Assembly (NCBI RefSeq): GCF_014850975.1
Contig: NZ_JACXST010000001.1
Span: 1,178,001-1,242,000 of the forward strand
From: Methylomonas fluvii
GTDB taxonomy: Bacteria > Pseudomonadota > Gammaproteobacteria > Methylococcales > Methylomonadaceae
Reading direction: 5' to 3'
Length of the DNA: 64,000 nucleotides
Shown here one piece after another: positions 25,859 through 35,089 of this stretch. How positions within the stretch are numbered: the stretch's first letter is position 1; each line of letters begins with the position of its first letter. The notes beneath the pieces are model-generated. The model was given only the letters and a program-made list of their open reading frames with translations, made no database searches and was not told the origin of the DNA. The position numbers and the translations under genes are program-made.

Positions 25859-26658
25859 AAATATGGTCAGTTTCCAATCAAAAAGGCGGCGTCGGTAAAA
25901 CGACTACCGTGGTGACGCTGGGTGGCTTGTTGTCATCCTGGGGGTTTCGGACTTTGTTGGTCGATTTGGACCCGCACGGTTCGCTGACTAGCTATTTCAA
26001 GATGAACCCGGACGAGATCGAGTTAGGCGTTTACAATTTATTTCTCGACGCCAGCGAGAAAAAGAAAAACATCGATCCCCAGGTCTATATCGCCAAAACC
26101 GACTTTGACGGTATTGATGTCTTGCCCGCGTCGACGGCTATCGCCACTTTGGATAGGCAGGTTGCCGCAATCGGCGGCATGGGCTTGGTAGTTGCTACCG
26201 CATTAAACAAAGTGGCAGACCAATACGATTACGTGATCATCGATAGTCCGCCGATGTTGGGAGTATTGATGATCAATGCGCTGGCGGCCTGCGATCATTT
26301 AATTATTCCGGTTTTAGCCGAATTCCTGGCCTTAAAAGGCCTGGATCGAATGGTGCATACCATAAAAATGGTTTTTCATTCCCGGAAAACGCCGCCTAAA
26401 TTCACTATCGTGCCGACCATGTTCGACAAACGCACCAAGGCGGCTCGCGACAGCTTAGCGGCCTTACATCAGCAGTACCCTGACAATGCCTGGAGTTCGG
26501 TCGTGCCGGTGGATACTAAAGTGCGGGATGCCAGTCAGTCGGGTATCCCGTTGCCTCTATATGACAAAAGCGCGCGTGCGGCCGAAGCCTATGCCGAATT
26601 GTTGGAACTGTTATTGCTTGATAAGAGTCCAGACAAAAACTTGGCGCCACATAAATGA
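25855..26658 (+). CDS. parC: ParA-like ATPase for chemoreceptor array placement (ParC)
   Basis: A 267-residue ParA/Soj-type ATPase with Walker A NQKGGVGKTTT (8-18), DLDPHGSLTSYF and IIDSPPML. In Vibrio and Pseudomonas the ParA homologue encoded between motD and a cheW-like gene places chemotaxis arrays at the cell pole, and the same context here supports that role rather than plasmid partition. No parB is nearby. It overlaps both neighbours by 4 bases. Confidence 0.85.
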   Translation: MKIWSVSNQKGGVGKTTTVVTLGGLLSSWGFRTLLVDLDPHGSLTSYFKMNPDEIELGVYNLFLDASEKKKNIDPQVYIAKTDFDGIDVLPASTAIATLDRQVAAIGGMGLVVATALNKVADQYDYVIIDSPPMLGVLMINALAACDHLIIPVLAEFLALKGLDRMVHTIKMVFHSRKTPPKFTIVPTMFDKRTKAARDSLAALHQQYPDNAWSSVVPVDTKVRDASQSGIPLPLYDKSARAAEAYAELLELLLLDKSPDKNLAPHK

Positions 26659-27386
26659 CTCAGGCAAAACCACCTCCCAGTATCGTTCATCAACAGTTAG
26701 CGCTTGATGTTTACTTGCAGACACTGTTGGATGAGGTGCCCGAGGCCGAGGAAACTATTAGCGTAAAACCGGCGATAGCGCTGGAACAGCTTGTCGTTGA
26801 GGAGCCTGTCAAGTTGCCGAATCCCGTTCCAGTCGTGGTCAGCACTCCAAAAGCAAGCGCTAAAGCACTGGTCAGGGCCAGACAACCCAAGCTTGTAGAG
26901 CCGGAAATCCCGGCTAAACTACAGGCACTGTCTATAATGCCGGATTGGTCGCAGTACGAGTTTCAGGCTTTGTTTTTTAAGGTTGATAAGCTGATATTGG
27001 CAACGCCGCTGATCGAGTTGTCGAGAACGATAAAAATCGACCGCAAACCCACGAAAATTCCCGGACAACCCTCTTGGTTCTTGGGTTTGCTGGACGAGCA
27101 TGATAGCCGTATCGGCGTGCTTGATACTCGTCAGTTGATTTTCGGCAAAAGCCGAGGCTTGCAGCCTGATAGTGAAGAATATCCGTTCGAGCGCATTTTA
27201 ATAACCCAGGATAAAAAATGGGGTTTGGTGTGTGATGAAATTCTCTCCATCGGCAAAGTGAAACCCGATGGGGTCAGATGGCGAACGGCCAGACAAAAAA
27301 AACCATGGTTAATCGGCACGGTAATAGACGAGTTGACAGCGATTATCGACGTTAAACAGTTGGTACCGCACAGAAAAAATAGTTAA
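26655..27386 (+). CDS. parP: CheW-domain protein ParP
   Basis: A 243-residue protein with a proline-rich variable N-terminal half (about 1-95) and a C-terminal CheW-like domain (FQALFFKVDKLILATPLIEL, PSWFLGLLDEHDSRIGVLDT, KKPWLIGTVID). In Vibrio, ParP links the ParC ATPase to CheA and keeps arrays from dissociating. The identification rests on domain layout and position after parC; the name is transferred by synteny. Confidence 0.8.
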   Translation: MTQAKPPPSIVHQQLALDVYLQTLLDEVPEAEETISVKPAIALEQLVVEEPVKLPNPVPVVVSTPKASAKALVRARQPKLVEPEIPAKLQALSIMPDWSQYEFQALFFKVDKLILATPLIELSRTIKIDRKPTKIPGQPSWFLGLLDEHDSRIGVLDTRQLIFGKSRGLQPDSEEYPFERILITQDKKWGLVCDEILSIGKVKPDGVRWRTARQKKPWLIGTVIDELTAIIDVKQLVPHRKNS

Positions 27387-27407
27387 ACAGCATCTGGATA
27401 CAGCAAA

Positions 27408-27881
27408 ATGAGCGAAGATAAAAAACAAGGCGACCCTATCATGCAGTGGGTTACTTTTTGTCTAGGCGACGAAAAGTACGGCATCAATGTCATGCAAGTC
27501 CAAGAGGTGTTGCGTATTACCGAGATTGCCCCGGTGCCCGGCGCGCCGTCCTACGTATTGGGTATTATCAATTTGCGCGGTAATGTGGTCACCGTCATCG
27601 ATACGCGTAACCGTTTCGGCTTGCCCTCCAAAGACACCGACGATGCGTCGCGGGTGGTGATCATCGAAACCGACCGGCATATCATCGGCATTTTGGTTGA
27701 TAGCGTCGCAGAAGTCGTGGAAATGCGCGCTTCCGAGATTGAGACCGCGCCTAATGTGGGCAACGAAGAAAGCTCAAAATACATTCAAGGCGTTACCAGT
27801 CGCGACAATCATTTGTTAATTCTGGTAGATTTGAATAAATTCCTCAGCGACGACGAAAAAGCAGAGCTGGATATGTTTTGA
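27408..27881 (+). CDS. cheW: Chemotaxis coupling protein CheW
   Basis: Couples chemoreceptors to CheA. The 157-residue single CheW domain has the usual landmarks QWVTFCLGDEKYGINVMQVQ, PSYVLGIINLRGNVVTVIDTR and IIGILVDSVAEV. It is the only plain cheW in the window, 21 bases after parP. Confidence 0.95.
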   Translation: MSEDKKQGDPIMQWVTFCLGDEKYGINVMQVQEVLRITEIAPVPGAPSYVLGIINLRGNVVTVIDTRNRFGLPSKDTDDASRVVIIETDRHIIGILVDSVAEVVEMRASEIETAPNVGNEESSKYIQGVTSRDNHLLILVDLNKFLSDDEKAELDMF

Positions 27882-27909
27882 TTGCCTAACTAGGCATGCG
27901 AGGTGCAGT

Positions 27910-28074
27910 ATGGCCGAGATCACACCGATCACGCCTTTTTCTCCAGTGCATACGATATACAAGGTTGAGCGGGAGGAGCGTGATAAACGTCCACCGCAAA
28001 AACAACCGCAAACTAAACCGGACCAGAACAAAAACAATAAACAGCCTGCCGAGCATGTTGACGAAATAGTGTGA
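27910..28074 (+). CDS. Small charged protein of the chemotaxis operon, unknown function
   Basis: A 54-residue frame (MAEITPITPF at the start, EHVDEIV at the end) between cheW and the DUF2802 gene. AGGTG lies 5 bases before the ATG. The middle is rich in Lys, Gln, Pro and Asn (KRPPQKQPQTKPDQNKNNK), probably disordered, with a hydrophobic motif at each end. Its stop overlaps the next ATG (TGATG), which supports real translation. It could be a short linear-motif partner of the array proteins; no family is recognised. Confidence 0.6.
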   Translation: MAEITPITPFSPVHTIYKVEREERDKRPPQKQPQTKPDQNKNNKQPAEHVDEIV

Positions 28075-28496
28075 TGAGCGAATATTTATTGCTGGTTTTG
28101 GCGGGGGTAGTCGTGTTTATGCTAGCGATGTTAGGTTGGCTGTTGCGCCAGCAGAAAACACTAAAACAACAATTTCAACGCCTTGAAGAACGGGTGCAGC
28201 GTAGCAACGAGGATGTCGCTGGCCTTTGTTCCGCCGCGGTGGCTGTTGATCGGCGGCTGGCGGCGAACGACTCGCGCTTGAACAGCATTGTGGATCAAGT
28301 CAACACCCAGCGGCAAACCGTCGCTGAGGTGGCGCCCCTTGAGCCCATCCCCGCAGGCGGTTATGAAGATGTGATCCAAAAAATCCGCAGTGGAGTTGGC
28401 ATCGAGACGCTGGTCAGGGATTGCGGCTTGACCCGTGATGAAGCAGTTTTGTTGATGCGTTTGCATGGTGGCGGCAAACGTTCCGGCTTGGGTTAA
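28074..28496 (+). CDS. DUF2802 membrane protein of the chemotaxis operon
   Basis: A 140-residue protein with one N-terminal membrane helix (about 4-24, LLVLAGVVVFMLAMLGWLL), a coiled-coil-prone region (about 25-85), and a C-terminal helix-turn-helix-like end (YEDVIQKIRSGVGIETLVRDCGLTRDEAVLLMRLHG). Proteins of this type regularly close the cheW end of polar flagellar operons in gammaproteobacteria; the function is unknown. The ATG at 28074 overlaps the previous stop. The operon ends here, 11 bases from a converging gene. Confidence 0.8.
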   Translation: MSEYLLLVLAGVVVFMLAMLGWLLRQQKTLKQQFQRLEERVQRSNEDVAGLCSAAVAVDRRLAANDSRLNSIVDQVNTQRQTVAEVAPLEPIPAGGYEDVIQKIRSGVGIETLVRDCGLTRDEAVLLMRLHGGGKRSGLG

Positions 28497-28507
28497 TCGC
28501 TGGTCGT

Positions 28508-29326
28508 TTACTGATACTGGTCCACGCCCCGTTCCGCACGAGTTATTGATATATTCGCCACCCGCCGCAACAAACGCTGGTAATTTTCGTCGTGTTGGCT
28601 TCTATCGTTATGACGGTGCCAAAGATGTAAAACCGGTACCGCAAAGCGGCCTTCTTTCCGTTTGACACCTTGATGAATCAGGCGGATCACCAAGTCCGAA
28701 TCTTCATATCCCCAGCCTTCGAAGATTTCATCAAAACCATTTGTTGCCAGGAAATTGTCCTTCCAGACCGCCAGATTGCAGGTCATGGCTTTTTGCCAAT
28801 TCTGCGGTTGCCGATAACGCCAGCTGTGCAGAGGTAAATACAGTAAAGGCAACAAACGATTGATGCGGCCTCGCAGCCATTGCCGTACAAAAAAGCCGAA
28901 GGACTGTTGATGCAGCGGTATTTTTTGCCCTAATACCAGTGATGTGTAAGCTTCGTTCAATAACAGCCGGTTGCCCGGAACGAAATAACCGGTTTCGGCC
29001 AAGTGCCGATGACGGCTAATAAAATTCGGTAGCGCGACGCAATCGCCGTCCATAAACAGCAGATAATCGCCAGAACTGGCAGCAACTGCTTTGTTACGAA
29101 TGGTGCCGGCCCTAAATCCCTTATCCTCATGCCAAACGTGCCGCAACGGAATTTCGCTGGTTTCGATAAAGCGTTTGATCAATTCCTGCGTTACAGTACC
29201 GGAACCGTCATCGGCGACGATGATTTCAAACCGGCGATCTTGTTGAGCCATCAGTGAGCATAAACAGGCGGAAAGCGCTTCCGGCCAGTTATAGGTTGTG
29301 ACGATGACTGAGATCAATCCCTTCAT
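28508..29326 (-). CDS. Family 2 glycosyltransferase
   Basis: A 272-residue GT-A glycosyltransferase. The ATG at 29326 gives the family N-terminus MKGLISVIVTTYNWPEAL and overlaps the upstream gene by 4 bases. Motifs are VADDGSGTVTQEL, the metal-binding MDGDCVALP (DxD-type) and a C-terminal galactosyltransferase-like GWGYEDSDLVIRLIHQG. It is the last gene of an LPS core/O-antigen group, so it probably adds a sugar to the LPS core on the cytoplasmic side. The donor and acceptor cannot be told from the sequence. Confidence 0.85.
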   Translation of the reverse strand: MKGLISVIVTTYNWPEALSACLCSLMAQQDRRFEIIVADDGSGTVTQELIKRFIETSEIPLRHVWHEDKGFRAGTIRNKAVAASSGDYLLFMDGDCVALPNFISRHRHLAETGYFVPGNRLLLNEAYTSLVLGQKIPLHQQSFGFFVRQWLRGRINRLLPLLYLPLHSWRYRQPQNWQKAMTCNLAVWKDNFLATNGFDEIFEGWGYEDSDLVIRLIHQGVKRKEGRFAVPVLHLWHRHNDRSQHDENYQRLLRRVANISITRAERGVDQYQ

Positions 29327-30072
29327 TTGTTTGCCGGGTTGCGGCAAAGCTCTCGCAGTTTCAGATATTTGTAATAACTGCCCTCTGCGTTGGATATGGC
29401 CAGCATCAGGCCTTCCGCGCCATCCAAAATGGCTGCCTGGACGAAGTAGGTGCGGATGAAGGTCCACAGGCCCTTGCCGATCGCTTTGCCCAAGCTGGCG
29501 CGCTTACCGTTATTGAACATTTTCTCGGCGCCCAGCGAGGAATAAGCATTGATCTTATGCAGCACCTCGGCGGGGTCGATGAAGGCTTCGTGCCATAGTG
29601 GATTGTTGAGTTGGCGGATAGCCCCTTTAACCTCAATACGCTCATGCACGACTTCGCTGCTGAAGCGTCCGACATCGCGGCGAAACAGCCTTAGCACGTA
29701 ATCCGGCCACCAGCCGCCATGCTTGATTTGCTTGCCGCAGTAGCTGGATAAACGCGGGATTTCGAAGCCCTGCACCTGGTTTTGCTGCATGGCTTGCTGA
29801 ATTTCGCTTTTTAGCGCCGGGCCGACTTCTTCGTCGGCATCGATAGACAACACCCAATCGCCGCGCGCTTTATCCAAGGCCCGTTGCTTCTGTGGTCCAA
29901 ATCCGGGCCAGTCGGTGATGAAGACTTTGTCGGTAAATTGTCGGCAAATTGGCACGGTTTCGTCGCTACTACCCGAGTCGAGAACGATGATTTCATCGGC
30001 CCAAGCTACCGATGCCAAGCAGCGGCCGATATGTTGCGCCTCGTTTTTGGTGATGATGATAACGCTAAGCAT
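29323..30072 (-). CDS. Family 2 glycosyltransferase, WaaE/KdtX type
   Basis: A 249-residue GT2 enzyme with MLSVIIITKNEAQHIGRCL at the start, VLDSGSSDET and the DxD motif SIDADEEV. The pattern AWADEIIVLDSGS and the central ARGDWVLSIDADEE match the WaaE/KdtX group, beta-1,4-glucosyltransferases of the LPS inner core. It overlaps both neighbours on the minus strand, so it is translated as part of the same unit. Confidence 0.85.
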   Translation of the reverse strand: MLSVIIITKNEAQHIGRCLASVAWADEIIVLDSGSSDETVPICRQFTDKVFITDWPGFGPQKQRALDKARGDWVLSIDADEEVGPALKSEIQQAMQQNQVQGFEIPRLSSYCGKQIKHGGWWPDYVLRLFRRDVGRFSSEVVHERIEVKGAIRQLNNPLWHEAFIDPAEVLHKINAYSSLGAEKMFNNGKRASLGKAIGKGLWTFIRTYFVQAAILDGAEGLMLAISNAEGSYYKYLKLRELCRNPANK

Positions 30073-31306
30073 CGGCCTGAAGATCTGCGGATTCGACCGT
30101 TTGACTTAACAAGGCACCGAGAAAAAACGCCAACAAATAGCCTTCGGCAAAAGTTTTGAAATGCGAGTTGAACAGGCTTGAAGCACAGATTGCCACCAAA
30201 AAACTGGCGGCAATTGGTCCATAGGGCTTGTTATACATGCCCTGGCGCAATGCGACCATAATGTAAGCAAAGAACAACAGTAAGCCTATCAGGCCATTTT
30301 CCAGCCAAACAAACAGGTATTGATTATGCGGGTCGCTAGTGCTGGTACCCCGCCAACCCTGGCTTTTGGCCGAAGCATACTGACTATAAGTCGGTTTGAA
30401 CGATGAGGTGCCATAGCCAAACCAAGGCGCTTTCTCGATGAGTTCCACGGTGTTTTTGTAAAAGACCACCCGAATGCCTACTGAGGTTAAATCCTGGCTG
30501 CTTTTATAACTGGCTTGTTCGTCCCAGGCCAGTCTGAATCGGTCTTGCAAGGTGTTGGAGCTCAGACCAAAGGCAAGCAGCATAATGGCGGCTGTCCCGA
30601 TAATTTGCGGCAATTTGCTGTAACCGTATATCGAACCGAACGCAAAAACCGCAGCGATGGGTACGGCTAAATAGCCACTCCTACCGGTACTGATGAAGAA
30701 AATATTGAATAGAAATATGGCAATTCCCGCCCACACGGCATATTTCCAACGTGGATTCAGTGGTTCTTGCACCAGGAAGATAGCGCATAGCAGGGCCGCC
30801 ACAAAAGCAGTGCTCTGGGTGGCGTGATTGGTCATGAAAATACCGGCTTCTCGGCCGTCTCTAACGATAAGATCCAACGCCCAAAGTGGCATCGCAATCA
30901 TGCCTGCCATCACCATGGCGATGAAATAGCTGTAGACAAAACGTTTTTGCCACTGCGATTGCTGAAAAACGCCGAGCAGCAGGAACACGTAAACCAGCTT
31001 TTTCCAGCTGGATAAGGTCTCCAATTTGCTGTGCCAGTCTGTTTCGGCGTAAAGCGTGCCGATGATTAACCACGCAAAGAAAAGCATGATCATTTTTCCG
31101 ACAGGCTGTTGCCAGGATAACTTAAGGGTCTGCACTGCCTGGCCGGAAAGTAGCCAGAATACCAGCAACGCTACGCTGGCTATGCTTGCAATAGCCGTGG
31201 AAATGGGCGCGGCGATAGCTGCGGCAATAGTCATGCTGCGACAGATATTGAGTGATGTCTCGGACGTCAGGGGGGATGCAAACATGTTTTGTGGTCTTAA
31301 CGCCAT
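30065..31306 (-). CDS. O-antigen ligase/polymerase-like membrane protein
   Basis: A 413-residue protein with about ten hydrophobic helices and the Wzy_C/ligase periplasmic loop at about 225-310 (TSVGIRVVFYKNTVELIEKA, FGYGTSSFKPTY, DPHNQYLFVWLENGLIG). The pattern GYGTSSF with HNQYL is typical of O-antigen ligase (WaaL-like) proteins, which join polysaccharide to lipid A-core at the outer face of the inner membrane. Ligase and polymerase share this fold; the core-gene context favours ligase. Confidence 0.8.
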   Translation of the reverse strand: MALRPQNMFASPLTSETSLNICRSMTIAAAIAAPISTAIASIASVALLVFWLLSGQAVQTLKLSWQQPVGKMIMLFFAWLIIGTLYAETDWHSKLETLSSWKKLVYVFLLLGVFQQSQWQKRFVYSYFIAMVMAGMIAMPLWALDLIVRDGREAGIFMTNHATQSTAFVAALLCAIFLVQEPLNPRWKYAVWAGIAIFLFNIFFISTGRSGYLAVPIAAVFAFGSIYGYSKLPQIIGTAAIMLLAFGLSSNTLQDRFRLAWDEQASYKSSQDLTSVGIRVVFYKNTVELIEKAPWFGYGTSSFKPTYSQYASAKSQGWRGTSTSDPHNQYLFVWLENGLIGLLLFFAYIMVALRQGMYNKPYGPIAASFLVAICASSLFNSHFKTFAEGYLLAFFLGALLSQTVESADLQADA

Positions 31307-32025
31307 AATTGATAAATGTATTTACGCTTGAGTTTTTCCCAGCGGAAAAACAGTCCTTTCAGCCAGGTGGGCGGATCGGCTTCCAAAGCGCTTTTGAACA
31401 GGCCGTTTTTACTACCTTGTTCGATGACAGGATCTTCCAGCCAAATCATTTGAATGCCGAGCTGTTTGTCGATTTTTTCGAACTGATTGTCAATCGGTTC
31501 GGCGATTTTGTGAGTTTTAATCCAATCTAGTCGCTGGCGGGCGGTACTGGAGTCAATTAGATAGGAATCGGCAAAGCGACCGCGATGCCCGAGATACAGG
31601 TATTGATCCGGTTTGCGCTGACTTTTGGGCGTAAAAAAATTACCGCCGGAGCCGATGTAGATGACTTTGTTGCCAGGAAATCGCCTGCTCTGACTGAGCG
31701 CGCGCTGTAAACCTAGCTGAAGATCCTTGCTGAACACGGCGTCGTCTTCCAGTACCAAACAGAACCCTTGGCCATTACCGTCCGCAATTTTCTGTAAGGC
31801 TGCCACATGCTTCAACGCGCAGGATTGCTGAGCCGCAGTCAGATGATGGTCGTCACGGAAATACTCAATAACCAAGCTGTCAGTCAAGTCGTCAATATCC
31901 CAGTCGAAAATAAATTCGGCCGATAAGCCGAATTCGCGCAACTGTTGTTCCATGAAAATACGGCGTTGAGCGAATTTCTTAACATTCAAAACCAAAATGC
32001 GGTCAAGGCTTGGCGATAGCATCAT
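31297..32025 (-). CDS. Family 25 LPS glycosyltransferase
   Basis: A 242-residue GT25 protein (LPS galactosyltransferase family). It shows LDRILVLNVKKFAQRRIFME near the start, the GT25 core CALKHVAALQKIADGNGQGF and the metal motif VLEDDAVFS. The family includes Lex/Lgt enzymes that decorate lipo-oligosaccharide in Haemophilus and Neisseria. Two ATG codons stand in tandem at the start (32025 and 32022). It overlaps the ligase-like gene by 10 bases. Confidence 0.85.
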   Translation of the reverse strand: MMLSPSLDRILVLNVKKFAQRRIFMEQQLREFGLSAEFIFDWDIDDLTDSLVIEYFRDDHHLTAAQQSCALKHVAALQKIADGNGQGFCLVLEDDAVFSKDLQLGLQRALSQSRRFPGNKVIYIGSGGNFFTPKSQRKPDQYLYLGHRGRFADSYLIDSSTARQRLDWIKTHKIAEPIDNQFEKIDKQLGIQMIWLEDPVIEQGSKNGLFKSALEADPPTWLKGLFFRWEKLKRKYIYQLWR

Positions 32026-32104
32026 GCGAATTTGGAATCAGGCAGCTGACGAAAAGCCGCGATTATCGACGGTTTTGCGGAAAATAACATCATCGTTCTT
32101 ACCG

Positions 32105-33223
32105 TTACTCGGTATTCAGGGGGGCTTGCAGCGTCTGCGCGATAACGTCGATCACCCGGGCGCTCGATAACTGATCGAGGCAGGCACTTTGGCTATTGCG
32201 ATTCCTATCGCAACCTTCTAGTTGGCAGGGTAGGCAGTTTTGTTCGGTTTGGCCTTGCAGCAGATAGACATTATTTATTCGGCCAGATCCGCGAGACGCG
32301 AAAGGCGTTTTATTCTCGCTGTATCCATATGGCCAGGGGGCCCATTTTTCCGGATCGGTGGGGCCGAACAAAGCAAACGTCAGTGTGCCGGTGGCCGCCG
32401 CCAAGTGGGTGATGCCGGTGTCGGGGCCGACGAATATTGCGGCTTTGTCAATCAACGCGGACAATTGCGCCAGCGAAAGCTGGCCGGCAAGATTGATGAC
32501 ATCTGCTGGCAGTTGTTGCTGTAATTCTCGCAAGGCTGCCAACTCGGCGGGGTTGCCGCTGCCGGTCAATACGACTTTAAAGCCTTGCCGGTCTAAAAAG
32601 GCGATGAGCTCGCACCAGCCCTGGGTATGCCACTGCTTATAGCGCCATTGCGGCATAATATGCAGAACGGCGTAGGGATCAGTTATGCTGGGTATCGGCG
32701 CCGAGTTTTGCGGCGGGGTCAGTCGATAGCAAGGCGCTATTCCGAGTAGTTTGCAAAATCGCAAGTTTTCCAAGACGGCGTGGCCGTAATCGGCGCTAAA
32801 TACCAGCCAGCGGTTAAGTAGTGTTTTCTTCCACCAAGCCTTAGTGGCATCGTCAGGCACGAAGCCTATGCTGGTCTTGCCGGCTATCGCGGCGTACAAA
32901 GTGGGCCGGTCGCCGGCTTGCGTGGAAATGGCCAAATCGTATCGGCGAAATAAACTCAGCAACAATTTCCCGAAAGCCATGCTGCCGGGCTTGCCGTCCA
33001 CGGTTAGCAAGTGCCGGATGTCCGGATTGCCTTCCAGCATGCCGGCATTGCTGGCCGGTAGTAGAACGTCAATGTCTGCGTCTGGATAGGCTTGCTTCAA
33101 TGACGAGATTAGTGGGGTAACCAGCAGCGTATCGCCCAGATAACGCAGGGTTATCACCAAAATGCGTTTAGGTTGTATATTGAGCGGTTTTTGATTGGGC
33201 ATGGAGCGCTGGCTGATCAACAT
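32105..33223 (-). CDS. Lipopolysaccharide heptosyltransferase (GT9, WaaQ-like)
   Basis: A 372-residue GT9 protein with the N-terminal ILVITLRYLGDTLLVTPLI and the C-terminal nucleotide-sugar site FVGPDTGITHLAAATGTLTFALFGPTDPEKW, seen in ADP-heptose transferases. The cysteine cluster near the C-terminus (QNCLPCQLEGCDR) is typical of WaaQ-type heptosyltransferase III. The start could also be the in-frame ATG at 33202. It is the first gene of the minus-strand LPS group and lies back to back with msbA, 27 bases apart. Confidence 0.87.
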   Translation of the reverse strand: MLISQRSMPNQKPLNIQPKRILVITLRYLGDTLLVTPLISSLKQAYPDADIDVLLPASNAGMLEGNPDIRHLLTVDGKPGSMAFGKLLLSLFRRYDLAISTQAGDRPTLYAAIAGKTSIGFVPDDATKAWWKKTLLNRWLVFSADYGHAVLENLRFCKLLGIAPCYRLTPPQNSAPIPSITDPYAVLHIMPQWRYKQWHTQGWCELIAFLDRQGFKVVLTGSGNPAELAALRELQQQLPADVINLAGQLSLAQLSALIDKAAIFVGPDTGITHLAAATGTLTFALFGPTDPEKWAPWPYGYSENKTPFASRGSGRINNVYLLQGQTEQNCLPCQLEGCDRNRNSQSACLDQLSSARVIDVIAQTLQAPLNTE

Positions 33224-33250
33224 GGCTGAACATTTTAAAGGTAAACAGTA

Positions 33251-35044
33251 TTGGACACGTTAGAAAATTCGCGCAAAACAATGACGGACGGGCAGGTGTA
33301 CAAGCGTTTGCTGGCGTTTGTGTTGCCGTATTGGCGTTTATTTTTGGTAACTGCCATCGGTTTTGCTATTTACGCCGCGACCGAGCCGGCGGTAGTGATG
33401 ATCATTCAGCGCATCATCGATAGCTTTGGGGCGCCGGACCGAAGTGATATTCAGTATTTGCCGCTCGCGTTCGTGGTGTTGTTTCTGGTGCGCGGCATAG
33501 GCTCGTTTTTGGGTAATTATTACCTGGCGCGAATCTCCGGCAATTTGATTCACAAACTGCGTTGCGAGATTTTTAACCAGTACACCCGCTTGTCGGTGCA
33601 GTATTTCGATGCTCACAACAGCGGCTACATGATTTCGCGGATCACCAATAATATCGGGGAAGTTACCCGCGCCACCTCCGATTCGATTCGTTCTTTCGTC
33701 CGTGAAGGCTTTACTGCGGTGGGTTTACTAGGCTATCTGGCATACACCAATTGGCAGCTATCGTTGGTGTTTTTGGCGATTGCGCCGGTAGTGGCGATCA
33801 TGGTGCGTTATGTCGGCAAGCGCTTGAAGCGATTGAGTCGGAATATGCAGGATACTGTGGGCGATTTGACCCACATTACTTCGGAAATGGTGTCCGGAAA
33901 TCGCATCGTGAAAAGTTTTGGCGGTGAAAATTACGAGCGCCAACGCTTTAGGAAAGCGAGTCTGGATAACCGCACCCAATATCGCAAACTGATCATGACG
34001 GTGTCGCTGAATAATCCGTTGATGCAATTGGTTATTTCTTTCGCGCTGGCCGGCATGATGTATCTGGCCTTGATCATGATGAAATCGTCCAGTCCGGGTG
34101 AGTTTGTCGGCTTTTTTACCGCAGCGTTCTTGTTGCCCAAACCGATTCGCCAATTAAGCGATGCCAATTCCGAGATTTTGCGGGGTATTGCCGCTGCCGA
34201 GTCTTTGTTCGAAGTGTTGGACGAGCCCGCCGAAATCGATGGTGGCGATTATCAGGTCGAGCGCAGTCAAGGTCGCATCGAATTTAAAAACCTCAGCTTT
34301 AGTTATCCCGGTAGCGAAACCCCGGCCTTGAATAACATCAATGTGACGATTGAACCAGGCCAGACCGTAGCCTTGGTGGGGGCTTCCGGTGGCGGCAAAA
34401 GCACGATGATTAACCTGTTGCCACGTTTTTACGACTACGAGCAGGGCGAGATTTTGATCGATGGCGTGCCGTTGAAACGCTACCGCCTGGATAGTTTGCG
34501 CCGGCAGATCGCGTTGGTTACCCAAAACGTCACCTTGTTCAACGCTTCTGTCGCGAACAATATTGCCTATGGCGCGTTACAAGGCGCTGCCAGAGAGCAG
34601 ATAGAACAGGCAGCGGTCGATGCTTATGCGATGGAATTTATCAGCAAAATGCCGCAAGGATTGGAAACCGAAATCGGTGAGAACGGTGTGAAACTGTCTG
34701 GCGGCCAGCGCCAGCGTTTGGCTTTGGCGCGGGCCTTATTGAAGGATGCGCCGATTTTGATTCTGGACGAAGCCACTTCGGCGCTGGATACCGAATCCGA
34801 ACGCTACATCCAGGCCGCGCTTAATCGAGTGATGCAAGGCCGCACCACACTGGTGGTGGCACATCGCTTGTCTACCATCGAAAGTGCGGATGTGATCTTG
34901 GTAATGGACAAAGGCCGGATTGTCGAACAAGGTTCGCATCGCGAGTTATTGGCTCGCGATGGTGCTTATGCCAAATTGCATAAGATGCAGTTTCAGGATG
35001 GCGGTCAAACAGACCAACCGGAGACTGCGGCCGGGCAGGAGTGA
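33251..35044 (+). CDS. msbA: Lipid A export ABC transporter MsbA
   Basis: A half-transporter (homodimer) that flips lipid A-core across the inner membrane. The 597-residue protein has six membrane helices in the first 310 residues and an ATPase domain with VGASGGGKSTMINLL (Walker A), LSGGQRQRLALARAL (signature), ILILDEATSALD (Walker B) and the H-loop VVAHRLSTIE. The start is TTG 33251, with AAAGG about 9 bases upstream; ATG 33281 is an alternative without a ribosome-binding site. The position beside LPS core genes fits. Confidence 0.93.
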   Translation: MDTLENSRKTMTDGQVYKRLLAFVLPYWRLFLVTAIGFAIYAATEPAVVMIIQRIIDSFGAPDRSDIQYLPLAFVVLFLVRGIGSFLGNYYLARISGNLIHKLRCEIFNQYTRLSVQYFDAHNSGYMISRITNNIGEVTRATSDSIRSFVREGFTAVGLLGYLAYTNWQLSLVFLAIAPVVAIMVRYVGKRLKRLSRNMQDTVGDLTHITSEMVSGNRIVKSFGGENYERQRFRKASLDNRTQYRKLIMTVSLNNPLMQLVISFALAGMMYLALIMMKSSSPGEFVGFFTAAFLLPKPIRQLSDANSEILRGIAAAESLFEVLDEPAEIDGGDYQVERSQGRIEFKNLSFSYPGSETPALNNINVTIEPGQTVALVGASGGGKSTMINLLPRFYDYEQGEILIDGVPLKRYRLDSLRRQIALVTQNVTLFNASVANNIAYGALQGAAREQIEQAAVDAYAMEFISKMPQGLETEIGENGVKLSGGQRQRLALARALLKDAPILILDEATSALDTESERYIQAALNRVMQGRTTLVVAHRLSTIESADVILVMDKGRIVEQGSHRELLARDGAYAKLHKMQFQDGGQTDQPETAAGQE

Positions 35045-35089
35045 AGAGTCAGTCAGCGGCTTAGATGATCCACTGGCTGGGATAGGCGT

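Noticed and set aside
25855-26658. Plasmid or chromosome partition ParA
   Set aside because: No parB or parS-like site nearby, and the context (motD, parP, cheW) is that of chemotaxis array placement.
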